Assembly: GCA_033065855.1 (NCBI GenBank)
Contig: JAVXUO010000733.1
Location: 248,001 to 312,000 of the forward strand
Source of the DNA: Escallonia rubra
Taxonomy: Eukaryota; Streptophyta; Magnoliopsida; Escalloniales; Escalloniaceae
Length of the DNA: 64,000 bases
Direction: 5' to 3'
Positions 36,257 through 48,422 of the stretch are shown here, piece by piece. The first letter of the stretch is position 1; every line of letters begins with the position of its first letter. The position numbers were made by a program, and so were the translations under genes. The notes beneath the pieces are model-generated. The model had not been told where the DNA came from and searched no databases. It was given only the letters and a program-made list of their open reading frames with translations.

Positions 36257-37648
36257 ATGGCCGCCCAATCCCAACCCCACCCTCTCCACTCCCTCACACG
36301 CACCCTTAAAGCCTCTCCAGCCTCGCTAGAGCTGCTCAGAAAACCGAGCAGGCTCATAGTCGCCGCCAAATCAAACCCCCGTCCAAATCTAGGAGGCCGG
36401 AAGCTGCGCGTTGCTGTCGTCGGCGGGGGGCCCGCCGGATCTTCTGCCGCCGAGTCCCTCGCGAGGGGCGGCGTGGAGACCTTCCTCTTCGAGCGCAGCC
36501 CCTCCGCCGCCAAGCCCTGCGGCGGCGCCATCCCTCTCTGCATGCTCGACGAGTTCGACATCCCCTCGCACCTCGTCGACCGTAAGGTTACCCACATGAA
36601 GATCATCTCTCCGTCTAACCTCACCGTCGATTTCGGTAAGACCCTCAAGCCCCACGAGTTCATCTCCATGCTCCGTCGCGAAGTGCTCGATTCCTACCTC
36701 CGCTCCCGGGCCGAGTCAAACGGCGCCGTCTCCATCAAGGCCCTCGTCACCAGTCTCGAGGTCCCTTCCTCCCCCCACGCGCCATACCTCGTGCACTACA
36801 CGGTCGACAACTCCACACAGAAACCCCTGGCCGTCGATTGCGTCGTCGGCGCAGATGGCGCCAACAGTAAAGTCGCCAAGTCCATCCACGCGGGTAATTA
36901 CGCCTGTGCCATTGCCTTCCAAGAGAGAATCAGATTGCCGGACCACAAAATGGAGTATTACAACAATCTCGCCGAGATGTATGTCGGTAACGACGTTTCA
37001 CCCGATTTCTACGCCTGGGTCTTCCCCAAATGCGACCATGTGGCGGTCGGAACCGGGACCCTTCGCTCGAAAAAAGATATCAAGCTGCTCCAGTCAGGCA
37101 TCAGAGCGAGAGTCCTGCCCAAGATAGAAGGCGGAAAAGTCATCAAGGTTGAGGCTCACCCAATACCTGAACACCCACGCCCGACCAGGGTCCGGGGTCG
37201 GGTGGCGTTGGTCGGGGACGCGGCGGGGTACGTGACGAAATGCTCCGGCGAAGGGATCTACTTCGCGGCCAAGAGCGGTCGGATGTGCGGGGAGGCGATC
37301 GTGAGGGCGTCGGAGGGCGGAGACAGGATGATCAGCGAGGAGGATCTGAAGAGGGAGTACTTAAAGGAGTGGGATGCCAAGTACATCAACACCTTCAGGT
37401 TCTTGGACCTGTTGCAGAAGGTGTTCTACGGCAACAATGCGGCGAGGGAGGCACTGGTGGAACTGTGCGGGGATGAATATGTGCAGAGGATGACCTTCGA
37501 GAGCTACTTGTACAAGAAATTGGCAACTGGGAATCCGTGGGGGGATTTGAAGATGCTTTCTGGTACAATTGGGAGCTTGGTCAGGTGCAATCTTGTCGGC
37601 AGAGAGATGGAGGTCTTCAATCAAAGTGTTCTTGCCAAGGTGGTCTAA
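36257..37648 (+). CDS. CHLP: Geranylgeranyl diphosphate/chlorophyll reductase, chloroplast
   Basis: An uninterrupted 463-codon frame. The enzyme uses NADPH to reduce the geranylgeranyl chain to phytyl for chlorophyll, tocopherol and phylloquinone. Residues 1-45 are Ser/Pro/Arg-rich, as in a chloroplast transit peptide. A Rossmann FAD-binding motif follows (VAVVGGGPAGSSAAESLARG, about 53-72), then CKPCGGAIPLCM-like sequence near 86-96, AFQERIRLPD, DFYAWVFPKCDHVAVGTGT, and the second flavin motif VGDAAGYVTKCSGEGIYFAA (319-338). The length fits the family (about 460-470). The body matches plant CHLP closely, but the last 50 residues (KKLATGNPWGDLKMLSGTIG) differ from the usual ending as I remember it, so it may be a paralog. 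It is intronless and much more GC-rich than its surroundings, especially at third positions. Confidence 0.93.
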   Translation: MAAQSQPHPLHSLTRTLKASPASLELLRKPSRLIVAAKSNPRPNLGGRKLRVAVVGGGPAGSSAAESLARGGVETFLFERSPSAAKPCGGAIPLCMLDEFDIPSHLVDRKVTHMKIISPSNLTVDFGKTLKPHEFISMLRREVLDSYLRSRAESNGAVSIKALVTSLEVPSSPHAPYLVHYTVDNSTQKPLAVDCVVGADGANSKVAKSIHAGNYACAIAFQERIRLPDHKMEYYNNLAEMYVGNDVSPDFYAWVFPKCDHVAVGTGTLRSKKDIKLLQSGIRARVLPKIEGGKVIKVEAHPIPEHPRPTRVRGRVALVGDAAGYVTKCSGEGIYFAAKSGRMCGEAIVRASEGGDRMISEEDLKREYLKEWDAKYINTFRFLDLLQKVFYGNNAAREALVELCGDEYVQRMTFESYLYKKLATGNPWGDLKMLSGTIGSLVRCNLVGREMEVFNQSVLAKVV

Positions 37649-39040
37649 CTCGGGGGGTCGATCCAACGGCTCGCCACTTCCTATAGTGAAGTTGCGGCGG
37701 TCATGAACCCAGAAATTAGAAGGGGGAAAGAGAGATTAAAAAGAGTGCAAGTATCCTTCATTATGTATTGCATAACTAGCCCAGTAACACGTATCAAGTA
37801 TGAAACCATCTTAATACTTGTCTTTTACCTTAGAACTGTATGTAAACTTCATTATGTATTTCATAAATAAAAAATACTAGTGTTTTTTTCGAATTAGTGA
37901 ATTTCATTTGAACATAATAGATTAATTAGAAGATTATTTAGTGCACAAAAATGGATACAAAAGTAAACCCCGCTCATATATGTATGCGAAAAATATATTG
38001 AGACTTATTTGTTATTGCATGAGATTTTTTTATTGTTCTTGTGTAAGTATCTTTTGAAAGTAATTTACACATTTTAATGGCATGGTAGTTTAATTTTGAC
38101 AGAGAAAATATTGGTTTATATGCATAAAAGTTTACCACACGATTAATTATATATCGATCAGTTAGGGCATTTAGGCGGAAGCGTATACCAACAACAGTAA
38201 AGAGAGAGAATAATAACATCAATATGTTATAGTATGAGGCAGTTACATACTATTGTTTAAAATGTTTAACTAATAAAGAGGATAGCTCAAAACCTCATAA
38301 TAATCAAAATGTTTAACACAACTTAACCAATATTTAACAAGATATTTAATAAATATGCTTATTAAGTTAGACTTTTCTTATTTATAAGAAGATTTTCAAC
38401 CTAAATTGGAGACTAACTTAATTACAATATAAAAATATCTTTTTAAATTTTTTTATATGTAATGTTTTTCTACACATCTAATTTTATTTTTTTTATATAT
38501 TTATAAGATAGCTAGGGTCTTTAGGACTATCAAAGTAAAATGATGTCATAATATATTGGTACATTGTTAGGTAAAATTTAGAATGCTTAAGAATTTAAAT
38601 GCTCACAATAACAAAAGATTTGTTTAAAATTATTTTCAACATAAAATTAGTTGAATTTGGCTCATTGCTTTATCCACTATATTATACAAATACCTTTACT
38701 TATGTCAAATTTGGCTCACATCTTTGTCCACCTTATGTCGTGGCTAAAAGATAAAGTGACGGAATATGGTGTAAAAATAAACTTTGTCTACATTTATTGT
38801 CAAATATCGTAAGATTTTAATTCTACTTAATTTTTTATATACCTCACATAAAATTTGCACACAATGAGTTTCTACATTTAACCAACGCGACTTAATACGA
38901 TAGCGTAAAACCGTAGAGTAAGCAAATCATTGACCAAAATTTAACGAAAATTTTTACCAATATGTTTAGATATATCTTTGAATATACCAAGATCATAAAT
39001 CGAGTTGCAATCTGGCTTAACCATAATATAACTAACTTAT
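37649..39040. other. 3' flank and AT-rich intergenic DNA
   Basis: AATAAA near 37865 is a possible poly(A) signal for the upstream gene. The rest is AT-rich with no recognisable gene. A segment near 38162 (GGGCATTTAGGCGGAAGCGT) resembles 30430 inside gypsy element 2, which hints at another old LTR fragment. Confidence 0.4.
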
Positions 39041-39049
39041 CTTCTTTTA

Positions 39050-39051
39050 GT

Positions 39052-39106
<55 letters not shown>

Positions 39107-39395
39107 CTAATCCCTTGCCTCTGCAATAAACTTCAGTTAAGTTACCAACGGCATCTGGCCATTCATCTATCCATCAAAGATGGACATACAATATCTAACT
39201 TTTTTTTTTAAATTCCTCATCTGCTACATAATGTAGCAGACGGTCCATTTGACCAAATGTTGTTCCAGCCCCTATCAAGTTAGTGGAACAGTGCCCGTCT
39301 GCCACATAATTTAACAGATGATGGGGCATTGTTCAAAATTTTAAATCGTCCTCGTCCGCTACATTATGTGACGAACTACTGGATATTTTATCCCC
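39050..39395. mobile_element. Hairpin-rich element B (partial)
   Basis: A TA run and a GA run (39050-39106) precede GAGCTAATCCCTTG, then AGTTAAGTTACCAACGGCAT and CTGGCCATTC, which follow the same order as the left end of element C at 50360. Palindromes occur at 39220-39240 (arms TCTGCTACAT and ATGTAGCAGA around one base) and 39354-39376 (degraded). The right end is not recognisable. Non-coding. Confidence 0.6.
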
Positions 39396-40299
39396 AAGTC
39401 GTAATCTTATTGCCTCTCCATTGAGGTCCACTTGCTTCCATATTCAGGTCCACTTCCCTTCAAGTTTCAAGCTCGAGCTAGCCCTTGACGCTCCAAGCTT
39501 CAAGCTTCACTCAAGCAACGTAAATTTATAATTTCAATGGCTTATTGGTGTTTATGTCTCAATTAGGAAAGTTCACTTCAAGAAAAAAAGACTTTTAGCG
39601 ACAGACATTTATGTCACTAAAAGCCCTATATCTGTCACCAAGGACTTTTAGCGACGGACACCCCATCGCTAAAAGTCTGTTGCTTGTAACCCCGTCGCTA
39701 AAAGTTTTGCGACGGATTTTTGAAATCCATCGCCTAAAGTCGACTTTAAGCGACGGACGTACTAATACAATTAGCGACGAAATTTTCATCGCTAAATATA
39801 TTTTTCGTATTTTAATTTATTTATTTTTTTAAAAAAAATAATTTATTACGTAAAATATTTAGCGACAGAACAATTCGTCATCAAAACTTTTAACGACAGA
39901 CATTTATCGACGGATTATCCGTCGCTAAAAATTATTCAAAATTTGATGACTTTTAGCGAGGGAATATCCGTCGCTAAAAGTTTGTCGCTTAAAACTAAAA
40001 GTCATTTATTCACATAATAAGTAAGACTTTTAGCGACGGAATAAAATCCGTCGCTAAAGTCAAACTAATTTTAAAAATATTTTTTTTAATACACAAACCT
40101 GTAATTACAAATTATCAGCAATCATTCTCAATCCAGCAAATATTTCTCGATGCACATTAGGGTTAAATAATTTTTGATCCATCAGCAATTATTTAACCCT
40201 AAAATGTATACAAACAAAGTTCAGGTGGGCACGAGAGCGGGGTACAATAGAGTAGGGGAGGGGAGTACAAGTCGGGGGGGGCACAGGATCGGGATACAA

Positions 40300-41760
40300 A
40301 CAGCTAGGAGGGGAAGGGCTGATCAGGGGTCAGCGATTCCCAGATCCGGATCCTGCTGATCGTCCTTGTACACGGGGACACTGTGATCTGGATCCGGCTC
40401 GGCATGTCCAGTAGCAGTGCCCTGCATGTAAAGGCACAGACGCATTAATCTCGATAGTAATCGTATGTAGTGTTTACTAAACATATATAGTGGTTGTACC
40501 TGATTATTCGTCGTGATCATCATATTCACGTCCGCAACAATGCGACGGATCTCGTCCTCTTGTAACGACAGTCACTCCGCGGTCGGTGTCTGCATCTGTG
40601 GAGGGGCGGCGGGAGGTGGGGACGCTCCTATCAGGGCACGTGTAGTCGTACCGGGGAGGCTGCGTACGTGGCCATTCGGCCTATTGACGACCCCGGTGTA
40701 TCCAGCCATCGCTTCAATCCTCCAGTACTCGTGCCCGTACTTGTGGATGCTGATGGATGTCTGAACTGCTACCCAGACCCCCTGATCTGTTTATACGAGG
40801 CCTGCAAAATTGTGATTTGACATTCAAAATATTAAGGCGACAAATATCGAATACAAAGGCACAAATTTAACAAACTAAACAAATTAATTCGTAACTTACA
40901 TCGATCTGTCAAGAAATATCTCAAACAAAGTCCCCGGCCCAGTGTGCATCATCCTTATCCTTCTTCCTCAAGTGCGTTTGACTGTACGTCAGAGCTACAA
41001 CCTCATCCGTCGCCAGGTTTGGGTGCTCAACCGCATTCTTGTGTCGGAGGACGTCGTGAGCCACTAACCCCTCCGTGTGCGTGGGATCTTTCTCGTGTCT
41101 ATTCTCGCTCTCACTCCTACTCTTGGCCTCTCAGGGTGGATCAGTCCTCTACTTATCAACCATTTGTCCCCATACAGATGGAAGTATCCAATAAGGGGGA
41201 AATCCCTTCCACTCCTCCATCGGGGTAACCTCGGACGTCATCTTCCTCGCCCGCTCCCACGCATCTTGCAGCCATCGTCGATAATTTTTGCCGATGTAGG
41301 CAAAAAAAGCCCATCGCCCCAACGTTTATGGCTCAGGCGACTCAAACTTAAACCCCTCTTGCAAGGCATCCAATTACACAATCAATACGATTAATTTAAA
41401 ATTACGTTCTAATTAAACAAATAATGACTGACAAAAAGGAAAACCATACCAGCCACTCCTCCAATAAGGACTCCCTCATCGCGGCATCTCAGTCCTTCTA
41501 GTATAGTCGTGGCTCAAAGAATCGGCCCTTTATAATGACGCCGATCTTTGTCTTTGCCGGAGTCTCCAAGATCCTGATAAAGAAACAAACATCGAATATA
41601 TTAAATAAGTGGACCGTAATAAATATCAGAATTGAAGATTGTAAGTACTGCATTACGTAATTTTTTAACTTACTGGCCCTCCTGGGTGAGATTCACTCTC
41701 TGTTTACGCTGGGAGTCGATGCACACCCCATGTGTCTGTCCACGACCTCGTTGAGATTCT
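40300..41760 (-). pseudogene. Second CACTA gene, Ptta/Transposase_24-like, broken
   Basis: On the minus strand, 41120-40900 reads THTEGLVAHDVLRHKNAVEH then VVALTYSQTHLRKKDKDDAH, compatible with the conserved region of plant Ptta/En/Spm accessory proteins (usually HKKKDGTFVDERSR-type). Stops and intron-like gaps interrupt it, and neighbouring pieces at 41876-41670 and 40529-40323 cannot be joined with confidence. The family assignment is tentative. It lies downstream of the TnpD-like gene, in the same orientation. Confidence 0.45.
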
Positions 41761-42223
41761 GTAAAACACCAATAACAATATAAAATCAAATATAATTTAA
41801 ATATAAGTCTAGCATTATGACCAAACTCCATTATCAAATATACATGAGGTAGAACCCACAGAAGAAGGAGAACCACTGGGTGTGTGGGAGGAATCAGCTT
41901 GGGGCTGGGCCCGGGCAGCGGCTGGGGCTGGGCCCCCGCCTGCTAGATGTGAGCACTATGTGCCTCATCATCAGTGGGCAATGACGAGGTGGGAGCCACA
42001 GGGGTGGACGTAGCTTGGTGTCCACCGCTACCACAAATGGCCCATAATCTATCCATTTCTGACTTCGTGTACAACAAGTCCAAAAGAAATCAACACATTA
42101 AAAACAATGTATAGTCTACAACATGTTACAACACTATATAAATGAATCGAGTATATATATGAACCGAGTAAAAAACACTAGATGAACTGAATACTAAAAG
42201 AATGCGTGTTACAATAGTACAAG

Positions 42224-45200
42224 TCAATCATCTTCATTTTGCGAATCATGACCATCATCATCGTCAGACTCATTATCCTCTTCTTCCTAGGACTCATCGT
42301 CCTCTTCTTCCTAGGACTCATCGTCCTCTTCGTCAAGTAATTCTTTCTCTTTGTCAGTAGACTCAGTCTCATCATCTTCAACACTTTCTACGTCTTCCGC
42401 GTCATCATTTACGATTTCTTCTCCTACATCAGTGTTGGTTGAAGAGGAAGATCTTCCTCCTCGGTGTTCACCTCAACAGGTACCAAGATAGGTACTTGGT
42501 CGGCCTGAAAGGTATCTACATCACTGTCATATGCCACATGCAATTTCTTGGACTTGATAATTGTATACCAATGTTAATTGGGATTTGCAATGTTTTCCGT
42601 GTAAAAGACTTGTGAAGCTTGACTAGCAAACACAAACGGCTCGTCTGATGCAAGTCTTGACTTAACATTGACATCTACAATCCCTTGCGAGCTAACACGG
42701 ATTCCTCTACTGCATGTGACATCAAACCATGTACACTTGAACATTACCAGGCGATTTCGGGAACCCAGATATGCTAGCTCAACTATCCCATCCAGCTCTC
42801 CATCAAAGTCCATGCAATTCTCGTCATAGCTGTCGACGTTGACCAAGACTCCACTGTTTTGAGTTTGTTTTGTCCGATCATCATCTTTTACGTTAAACCT
42901 AAACACATTGATGATATAGCCTCCATGATGGGCTGCTTGTTTACTAGGGCCTTGAGTTAGTAATTTCAACAAGGAGGCTACCGGAGCATCGACCGTCTGA
43001 ACCTATTATAGAAGACGGTGAAAGTCAATAAACCACATAGTTGTATATAACACATAGTATATTTTGGTTAAAGACTTACACGTCTTCTGAACCACTCTAC
43101 AAATTGCAATTTTCGATGAGATTCAAGTCCAGCGAGATCAGTGATTAAAGATTCTGCATCAAACTCACTACAAATCGAGAGAGTTAACCCACTGATCACA
43201 CATTTTCAATTATGTACAGTAATTATCTGAAGTCAGAAACTTACTCAACGAATGCTAAAACTTCATTACAATTTAGAAGGGCATATATTGTTACAGCACT
43301 ATACTCTGCATCCGTTAGCCACCGAGTATAGGTTCATCCGAACGGACCACCTAACTGCTTGAATATTGACAATTGCCCTTCAAAATGTGTGCTGGCTACT
43401 GGCTCATTTCGCCCTAGTTGATTTAACCTTCTATCAACATTAGGCCCAAAATATTGGCTACAAAAGTTTACAAACTCTTTCATTACGTAAGTCTCAGCAA
43501 TTGAGCCATCAACACGAGCTTTATTACGAACATTCTTCTTCAAATGGAACATGAACCTACAAAAGTTAATTTAACCTTGTATCAACATTAGGCCCAAAAT
43601 ATTGCATTACGTGTAAACGAACAACATAGAGTTAAAACAATACCTCTCGAATGGATACATCCACCGATATTGTACAGGCCCACTCATCTTAGCCTCATAT
43701 GCCAAGTGAATGGGCAAATGCTCCATTGAAACAAAGAATGACGTTGGGAAGATTTTCTCGAGCTTGCAAATTGTCAACACAGTGTTCTTTTCAAGTACCT
43801 CCATGTTACTCACCCGAATTGTAGAAGAACGTATATCTCGAAAGAAATGAGATAATGCAGTTAAAGTCTCGCATACAACCCTTGGCAACAGTCTCCAAAA
43901 GGCAATAGGAATGAATCTTTTCATAAATACATGACATTCGTGACTCTTCATCCATTGGAACTTGTGTTCCGATACATTACAGCAACGAGATATGTTGGAC
44001 GCATACCCATCCGTAAGCTTCAAATTCTTAACCCACTATTAGACCTTCTCCACATGTTTTTTCTCTAGATAGTAAGGTGCTTTCAGAAGTAGCGTCCTCC
44101 CACTAACTGTCCGAGGATGCAGTTCACGGCGTACACCCAACTGTTGTAGATCCTTTCTCGCTTTAAGGTGATCTTTCGATTTCCCCTTGACATTATCATT
44201 ATGTTGAACACATTATCAAAAACATTCTTCTCAATGTGCATCATATCCATGTTGTTTCGGATAATGAGTGTCCTCTCTAGTAGTCTAACTTCCAAAAAAT
44301 ACATTGTTTCCTCCAGTCGTGCTCTTTCCCGTATCCTGGAATCTTCTTATCCGACACACCCTTGTCGTATAGTATGTCAGTATCAAGTGCCTCCAGGTGC
44401 GAGAGCACTTCTTCACCAGATGGGTAGTCCATTGTGACAACCTCACGCTCAATTGTCCCGTCGAATTTATCCTTCTGCCTACGGAACTGATGGTCTTGTG
44501 GCAAAAGCTTTCGGTGACATTCGAACCACGAGGGCTTCCCACCATGCTTTAACGTATGCATAGGATTCATACCCATACAAGCAGGGCATGCTAACTTTCC
44601 ATGTGTGCTCCACCCCCACATCACTCCCAATGTGGGGAAATCGTGTATAGTCCACATCAAAGCAGCCATCATCTGAAAGTTATGTTTAAGGGATACATCA
44701 TAAGTTTTGACTCCATGATCCCATAGATGTTTGAGCTCATCAATCAATGGCCTTAATTACACATATAAGTCATTACCGGGATTCTTCAGCCACGGAATAA
44801 GCAACGACAAAAATATGTATGGCTTCTTCATGCACATGCCGGGATGAAGGTTGTACAAGACAATAATAACAGGCCATGTGGAGTAAGGTGTGCTAGACTG
44901 CCCAAAAAGGTTGAACCCATCGGTTGCCAAACCAAGTCTAACATTCTAAACTTCCTGATCAAAGCTTGGATGCATGTGGTCAAACTCTTTCCACGCATCT
45001 CCATCAGCTGGGTGTGTCAACACATCGGCATCGTTACTACGAGTCTCACAGTGAGCCCTCATATGTTCAGCCATATTAGAGGAGTAGTACATCCTTTGAA
45101 GCCTTGGGGTAACGGAAAAATATCGCAATACCTTCCATGCAATGTTTTTCTTCTTCCCTTTATCCGGTTTATACCTAGAATGATCACATACTGGACACCG

Positions 45201-45890
45201 TGTCAAGTCCTTATTCTCTTTCTAGAGCAATACACAGTCGTTATTGCACGTATCTATCCGCTCATAGATCAATCCAAGTTTTCTCATCATCGTCTTCGCA
45301 TCATAGTACGACAGGGGCAGCTTTTCACTCGTCGGTAAAATTTCTTTGATAAAACTAACAAACTCATTAAATCCTTTCTCATTTAGCTCGTGGTTCGATT
45401 TTAACTGTAGTAACCTACTAACCGTAGACAACCATGTGTGTTTCCGAATTCCATCCCACAATGACTCATTCGCGTCTCTTAACAAATCATAAAACTGATT
45501 AGCCCTATCGCTCGGCTGCGGGGGACTGTCATCGCCCTGGTAGTCACCTCATTCAACATTAGCATGCCCAACATCTATAATCATATCTCAGTAATCATAT
45601 TGTGCCTCCTCTCTAACTTCAGCTTGACTAGCCGGGTTGGATGACAATACTATCGATTTCCCGTGCTGCATCCACCTTGTGTATCCACCCATAAAACCGT
45701 ACCGGAGAAGATGCCATTTTACCACCATTCTTCTTCTCCAATGCAACAACTCACATTTACTGCACTGACACCTTATCATCTCAAAGTCAACATATGCAGG
45801 ATGCGCGTAAGCAAACTCGAGAAATTCATCGACGCGATCCTCGAAATCATCATCATTCTTCTTTTTCATCCAACTTCGATCGACCGACAT
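42224..45890 (-). pseudogene. CACTA transposase, TnpD-like, degenerate
   Basis: Domains follow the usual order on the minus strand. The transposase-associated domain begins at 45890 (MSVDRSWMKKKNDD, with CQCSKC near 45775). The Transposase_21 core covers about 45200-44280 (CPVCDHSRYKPDKGKKKNIA, then FPTLGVMWGWSTHGKLACPA and the GKPSWFECHRKLL segment). MDMMHIEKNVFDNVFNIMI is at 44250. A DUF4218-type segment is at 44023-43607 (WRLLPRVVCETLTALSHFFR) and a DUF4216-type segment at 42972-42574. A short acidic tail with stops ends at 42224. Frameshifts and stops (for example near 45490, 44760, 44040) make it non-functional. It would cut and join the element's ends. Confidence 0.92.
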
Positions 45891-46639
45891 GACAACTGAG
45901 ATTACTATATACCTCCTTCAATTAAAATCGAATTTTAGGCAGAGTCAATGTGAAAATAAATGCATGCATGTGACAACATGTCTATACCCCCTCCATTCTC
46001 TAGTAAGTAGTGTTCTTATTTCATTCAGAAAAGCATATGTTTATAAAACAGTTACCAACTCATGCTTAGTCATATGTTTGTGAAAAATTCGGCAGCATCT
46101 CCCCGTATTTCTCCAAGTACACGACATCGATTAGGTGTTCTAACATCCGTCTAATCTTACTCTTGCAAGAATTAACGGATGTTAGAACACCAGATCTGTA
46201 TGCACCCGGAGAAACACTGGAGAACGTGTAGCAAATATCCACGACATATAACACAGAGCATGAGTCGATACACTATTTTATAAGCACTTAGCTTTTCCAA
46301 ATTGTCCAAACTGGACATCTAAAGGCTCATTACAAAGCATTACTTTGGAATAAGTACCTTTGAACGGGAACTAAGGATTTTTATGCATGCATGCATTTGA
46401 AAATTGATAACATATGCAACCATCTTTCTAAAATTTCAAATTTTCAGAAAGATGAAATCATTAGGTTAATTTGCAAGAACATGTCATAACCAAAATCATT
46501 CACTTTCAAATTCATTGACAACGAGTTGTAACTAAGTCGTTGTCAATGGACACCACAAAATAACAATGAATATTCCTAATGTGGGCGGCTCACATTTTTC
46601 GATGGAATATGGAGTTCATTCGCGGAGTTGATATCGTGT

Positions 46640-47370
46640 CACCTATGATTGTGATGGGGTTTAGGTTTAGTTAGGGTTAGAATTGTATTTAGGCTTATCA
46701 AGGTTAATTAGGGATGTATGAGGGTTTAATTAGGATAATTAGGGTAATTAGGGTTTAAATAGATTAATTAAGGTTTATCAAGGCTAAGAAGTAGGACTAT
46801 TTAGGATTTAATTAGGGTAATTAGGTTAATTAGGGTTTATCGAGGCTAATTAGGGTTAATTTGGATAATTAGGGTTTTATTATGTTAATTAGGGTTAATC
46901 GGGGCTAATTAGGGTTAATCGGGTTCTATTAGGGTTAATTAGTATTAATTAGGACTAATTAGTGTTAATTAGGGTTTAGTTAGGGTGTATCAGGGTTAAC
47001 CCTAATTAGGTTAACTAGGATTAATTAGGGTTTAGTTAGGGTTTATCGGGGTTAATTTGGATAATTAGGGTTTAATTAGATTATTAAGGTTTAATTAGGG
47101 TGACTTCAAGATGTGTTAGGCATTAATTAGGGTTAACTAGGGTTAATTAGAAGTTCCTTAGAGTTAATTAGGGTTACTTAGGGCTAACTAGGGTTAATCG
47201 GGTTCAATTGGGGTTAATTAGTATTAATTAGGGCTAATTAGGACTAATTAGGGTTTACTTAGATTAATTACGGCTAATTAATTAATTAAGATTAATTATG
47301 GTTAATCAGGTTCAGTTAGGGTTACTTAGTATTGATTAGGGCTTAATTCGGAGTTAATTAGGGTTAATTA
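46640..47370. repeat. TTAGGGTTAA minisatellite inside the CACTA element
   Basis: About 730 bp of degenerate repeats related to ATTAGGGTTAATTAGGG. A similar array occurs in the truncated CACTA fragment at 24.48-25.15 kb, which ties the two elements together. Confidence 0.88.
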
Positions 47371-48057
47371 AACTTCTAGTACAATTAAACATTATAACAA
47401 TTATAGCAATTATAACAAACCACATACAATTACACTATACATTATAACAAATTAAATTCAATTATACTTTCATGCATTAAACCACATGCATTAAAATAAA
47501 TTAAGGTAAAATGGAGAATACAAGAGGTGGTGCGGCGGCAGGGGCGGTGGTGGCGCGGCAGGGAGGAGGGGCACAGTGACGGGGGGACGTCGAAGTGAGG
47601 AAAACTTGTCGGTGAGAAACTGAGAGAGAAAAACGGGGAGAGCGAAAGAACGGAAGAGGGCTTTTTATGACAGGACTTTTAGCGACAGAAAATTCCGTTG
47701 CTAAAAGTCTGTCAATAAAAGTCATAATATTTACATTTTAAGCGACGGCTATTTTTAGCGACAGAAAACTTCACTACTGAAATACTTTTTTGCGATGGAA
47801 TATTTAGCGACGGGGCAATTTCGTAGCTAAACATATATTTAAAAAGGTGATCGAAAATTACAAAATTTACAAAAACTTTTAGCGACAAAAAAGCCGTCAC
47901 TAAAAATCCGTTGGTAAAAAGAACGCCAGTAAAGATTTTTACCGACGGGCTACTCCGTGGGTTACCGACGGATTTTTAGAGACGGGGTATTCCGTCGCTG
48001 AAAGTGAATTCTGTTGCTAAAAGTCCGACGCAAAAAACCATTTTTCTTGTAGTGGTT

Positions 48058-48422
48058 TATGAGATTATGTTTGTTGTATTTGCCATGTCTAAATTATTAA
48101 ACTTCTTTTTTTATTTTCATTTGTTATGTTTAATAAGATGTTATAATTTTCTAATTAATGTTACATTTTGAAACTAAAACATAGGTTTTTTTTTCTTCAT
48201 ATGTCTTGTTTTACAATATCCGATTTTGAAACAAGCTTGAACATACCACTACATGCTAGTGACCCTTATCTAGGGTGAACCGTTTCGACTATTAGAAGAA
48301 ACCGAAGAATGCTTTCGAGCGTATTCGTTGAGAGTTGGTTTTAGCATTAGAATCAAGACAACTAGAACAAGTTCCATAAACAAGGAAAGTAACATGTCGG
48401 TAATGATGATGGTGAAGATGAA
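48058..48422. other. Short gene-free stretch
   Basis: AT-rich; the right part may belong to the N-terminal region of the following FAR1/FRS-like pseudogene, but I cannot read a convincing frame. Confidence 0.35.

Larger units (their letters stand above)
39571..48057 (-). mobile_element. CACTA (En/Spm) transposon with both ends
   Basis: The element spans 39574-48054 (8,481 bp) between exact GTT duplications (39571-39573, 48055-48057); 3-bp duplications are standard for CACTA elements. Termini are CACTTCAAGAAAAA on the left and, read inward, CACTACAAGAAAAA on the right. Both subterminal zones (39590-40060 and 47670-48030) contain many copies of TTTTAGCGACGGA in both orientations, the presumed transposase-binding repeats. 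Coding regions on the minus strand correspond to a TnpD-like transposase and a Ptta-type region, both with stops, so the copy is probably mobile only in trans, if at all. Confidence 0.93.
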
